NCBI GenBank assembly: GCA_016180855.1
Contig: JACPAL010000004.1
Coordinates: forward strand, 1-64,000
DNA length: 64,000 nucleotides
DNA from: Deltaproteobacteria bacterium
GTDB taxonomy: Bacteria; UBA10199; JACPAL01
Direction: 5' to 3'
Below are positions 61,890 through 64,000 of this stretch, one piece after another; positions within the stretch are counted from its first letter, which is position 1; each line of letters opens with the position of its first letter. The translations under genes and the position numbers were made by a program. The notes below the pieces were generated by a model. That model saw nothing but the letters and a program-made list of their open reading frames with translations, had not been told where the DNA came from and made no database searches.

Positions 61890-62942
61890 TTAGTTCTTTA
61901 TATTCCTTCTTGTGATGAGGAGACGGATTCCCATTTCATCGACATGAGTGCCAGGCAGGAGTCCACAGGAGTCCCCTGTACAGAACGGGATATCGGCCGA
62001 TCTAAACGACTCCCCCTCACTCAGGCAGGGGATATTGGGGACGACCCCCGTAAACGCCTCACTTCTCTTGGCGATTGGTCGTCCATCGGAAAAATCAGGG
62101 ATTGAAACGGCAACCTCTTCACCTGTCTCTTGATCCGTCGCGGTTCTTTCTCTCCCCGCCGTCGGTTTGCAGTCATTGGTGGCATCAAACATCTCAGCCC
62201 AGAAACCTTCGGAAAGCGTTCCGTCATCCCCTCGATTTATCTCCCGATCGTTAGTCGACCAGAAGGTCAGGGTGAGATTTGCAGTGAGCGGCTGATCCGG
62301 ATTGGTGCGATCGTAGGGGTTGTCAGAAAATTCCCAGTCGGTTTGAACAAACATCCCTGAGCCCATGAGCAGGGCGGTCTCTCTCGGCAGGAGCGGTTCC
62401 GTCTCTCCCGTAACCGTGAGGAGTCCCAGAATGTTTCCCCAACAGCCTTGATGGAAGCATTGGGCAAACAGGTCTTCGTGCATCTGGCGCGCGACTGTAT
62501 TGCGGAGCGCCGTTTGACACTCCTCCAGCTGTTCGTCGCTGACCGCCCCTTCCTCGCGACAGAGCTGACGGTGATAATCAAGAAATTTGGGGAGACTATT
62601 CCATTGGGCAAACTTATAGTCCGTGGCATGGATGGCGTCCATAAAGCTGGAGGCAACGTCGACGCGATCGATCTGGTAATCAACACAGACCTGACTGAGC
62701 GGTTCGTATGGAGTTGTCGCGTTATTAACCCACGGGTGCTCGTAGCGGAGCCCCTTCGCATAGAAGGTTACTACGATGTCATAATTAGCCGGCTCGCAGG
62801 CCTCGTCAGCCTGATCGGTTCCGGTCGGTCTTGTTTCGGGAGGGAGGGTGGGATTATCATCCCCTCCACAGGCCTCAAGCAGAATGGCCCCTCCTACCAG
62901 TAGGGCTAGCGGCGATGCCCTATTAATCGGCAAATGGATCAT
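61890..62942 (-). CDS. Lipoprotein, unknown function
   Basis: 350 aa. SPLALLVGGAILLEACGGDD is a lipoprotein signal with the Cys at the lipobox (LLEAC). The mature protein is rich in Cys pairs and acidic residues (CREEGAVSDEQLEECQTAL, FAQCFHQGCWGN). No family recognised. It probably forms one transcription unit with the partial gene upstream and the 764-aa gene downstream. Confidence 0.7.
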   Translation of the reverse strand: MIHLPINRASPLALLVGGAILLEACGGDDNPTLPPETRPTGTDQADEACEPANYDIVVTFYAKGLRYEHPWVNNATTPYEPLSQVCVDYQIDRVDVASSFMDAIHATDYKFAQWNSLPKFLDYHRQLCREEGAVSDEQLEECQTALRNTVARQMHEDLFAQCFHQGCWGNILGLLTVTGETEPLLPRETALLMGSGMFVQTDWEFSDNPYDRTNPDQPLTANLTLTFWSTNDREINRGDDGTLSEGFWAEMFDATNDCKPTAGRERTATDQETGEEVAVSIPDFSDGRPIAKRSEAFTGVVPNIPCLSEGESFRSADIPFCTGDSCGLLPGTHVDEMGIRLLITRRNIKN

Positions 62943-63003
62943 TGTTTAAATCCCCTTTTTAGTCCGAGGGTATTATCGGCAGCCATTTTAAGATGTTTCT
63001 TCA

Positions 63004-64000
63004 TTATTCCACACATCTCCCGTTTGTATCTTTCAAACAGATCCCGAGTCCCATCAGAAGATGCCGCGGTGCACCATGGGCCGTGCCGAAGCTCTCCTCC
63101 GGTGTTGACTTGAATTGCAGACTCCCGGCCAGTGCCAGGTTCAAACGGTCGAGCAGAAATCCCCGGATACCAAAATCAATGAGTGGACGTTCGGAGAAGT
63201 TCTCACATTCATCACGATGCTGGATCCGATAGACCTTCTCGGCGCAGGGGCAGAGGTCGGGGATCGCATATTCAGTACAAAAATCCTCCAGAGGAGCGAT
63301 CGCCGCCATCTCTTTTTTAATGGAACGGGTACTGGTGGCCAAATAATTGGAGAGCAGGGCGTTAATGCGTGTCTGGAAGACGGTCCCGATGCCGACCTGT
63401 TCACCGTCCGGATCGTCGGTGTCGCGCGTTAGCGTGTTGTTCTCGATCACCGTGTAGTTAATGAACGTCTTGTCGGTATCCAAAACAGCGGTCGGTTCCT
63501 GACCATAGGTGCCGTTTTCATAATCGATCTCAACCGGTGCATCCATTTTGGTGGCAAGCCCCGCATCAATCGCAATGAGGCCTTCCTCGGCCAGGAGAAG
63601 TGTGAGACGGAGTGTCAGTTTGCCGCTTGTCTTGAATCGCGCAAGCGGGACCGGTTGGACACCGCAGTTGGGGTGGGTAACGAGCTGGTGCCCTGAACGG
63701 CTCGACGGGAGATCGCAGATATCTTTGAGCACAATCTCTGGATCGTAGGAGGGATGTCCCGCGGTGATCGCCTCTCCTTTATAGAGACTCATGACAGCAT
63801 CTCTCAGCCCCAATTCGAGATCGACATTGATAAGGGGTGAATCGGTTGTTTCGTCTCCTTCACGGATGGCCCCGCCTGAGATATTAAGGATGCGTGCGGT
63901 AATCGCCGTATGGGGATCGAGGGAGGTGCGAATAATAACAGGGGCATTGGGGGGTACGCCCGGCAGAAAGGTTGCTCCGCCCATCGCTGTCTGAACATCG
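63004..64000 (-). CDS. Hypothetical protein, 5' end outside the window
   Basis: The frame is open from the window edge to a stop at 63004, giving at least 331 residues; the ATG at 63984 is probably internal, since DVQTA precedes it in phase with no stop. The visible part is beta-rich (PVIIRTSLDPHTAITARILNISGGAI, ENGTYGQEPTAVLDTDKTFINYTVIENN) and has Cys pairs (CDLPSSRSGHQLVTHPNC, FCTEYAIPDLCPC). It is likely secreted; nothing more can be said. It heads the long minus-strand gene train. Confidence 0.6.
   Translation of the reverse strand, partial: DVQTAMGGATFLPGVPPNAPVIIRTSLDPHTAITARILNISGGAIREGDETTDSPLINVDLELGLRDAVMSLYKGEAITAGHPSYDPEIVLKDICDLPSSRSGHQLVTHPNCGVQPVPLARFKTSGKLTLRLTLLLAEEGLIAIDAGLATKMDAPVEIDYENGTYGQEPTAVLDTDKTFINYTVIENNTLTRDTDDPDGEQVGIGTVFQTRINALLSNYLATSTRSIKKEMAAIAPLEDFCTEYAIPDLCPCAEKVYRIQHRDECENFSERPLIDFGIRGFLLDRLNLALAGSLQFKSTPEESFGTAHGAPRHLLMGLGICLKDTNGRCVE

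Overview
The window looks like a contiguous chromosome segment of a Gram-negative bacterium (TolC, an MlaC-like protein, a lipoprotein, many signal peptides). Gene content resembles uncultured deltaproteobacterial lineages; that placement is inference from style, not from a marker-gene comparison.

Region 1 (1-21.7 kb) is accessory DNA inserted at the 3' end of the tmRNA gene (ssrA). The window opens inside ssrA. A P4-type tyrosine integrase follows, and degenerate copies of the ssrA 3' end recur at 18.69 and 21.64 kb, so at least two elements appear to sit in tandem. The first (0.07-18.7 kb) carries a Cas4-like PD-(D/E)XK protein, a restriction/methyltransferase pair (res then mod) with an unusual third gene (835 aa, two zinc ribbons plus a PD-(D/E)XK core), two XRE regulators, a NucS-like protein, an AlpA regulator, a toprim protein, an AAA helicase-like protein, small unknown genes and a NYN nuclease. 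The second (18.7-21.7 kb) has no integrase; it carries a membrane protein, a DUF433/DUF5615 toxin-antitoxin pair and a Fic protein behind an array of operator-like repeats.

Region 2 (21.7-29.5 kb) holds secreted and envelope unknowns, a second Fic protein and YjdF. Region 3 (29.5-40.25 kb) is core genome: murI, a phasin-like gene, ald, pyrD, tRNA-Asp, tRNA-Val, lon-clpX-clpP-tig and tRNA-Lys. It is dotted with repeats: a 76-bp element shared with 28.3 kb, a 125-bp palindrome, and a duplicated tRNA-Val 3' end.

Region 4 (40.3-43.6 kb) is a decaying diversity-generating retroelement: an Avd-like gene, a reverse transcriptase broken by a frameshift, a template repeat, and a short relic of a variable (or template) repeat upstream of avd. 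A PIN/antitoxin pair and a protein with three zinc-binding repeats follow. Region 5 (43.4-47.7 kb) is an operon of secreted Cys-rich/LamG proteins ending in a tiny secreted peptide. Region 6 (47.8-52.8 kb) has tRNA-Leu, two EamA transporters, a SWIB protein, a membrane pyrophosphatase and a PQ-loop protein.

Region 7 (52.8-64 kb) is a long minus-strand gene train: secreted protein (partial), lipoprotein, 764-aa membrane protein, TolC, MlaC-like, phosphodiesterase, TetR, EtfB, EtfA. Four consecutive ATGA overlaps imply tight coupling from tolC to etfB. A DUF559 nuclease gene flanked by inverted 58-bp repeats separates etfB from etfA, and a 57-bp palindrome lies in frame inside the phosphodiesterase gene.
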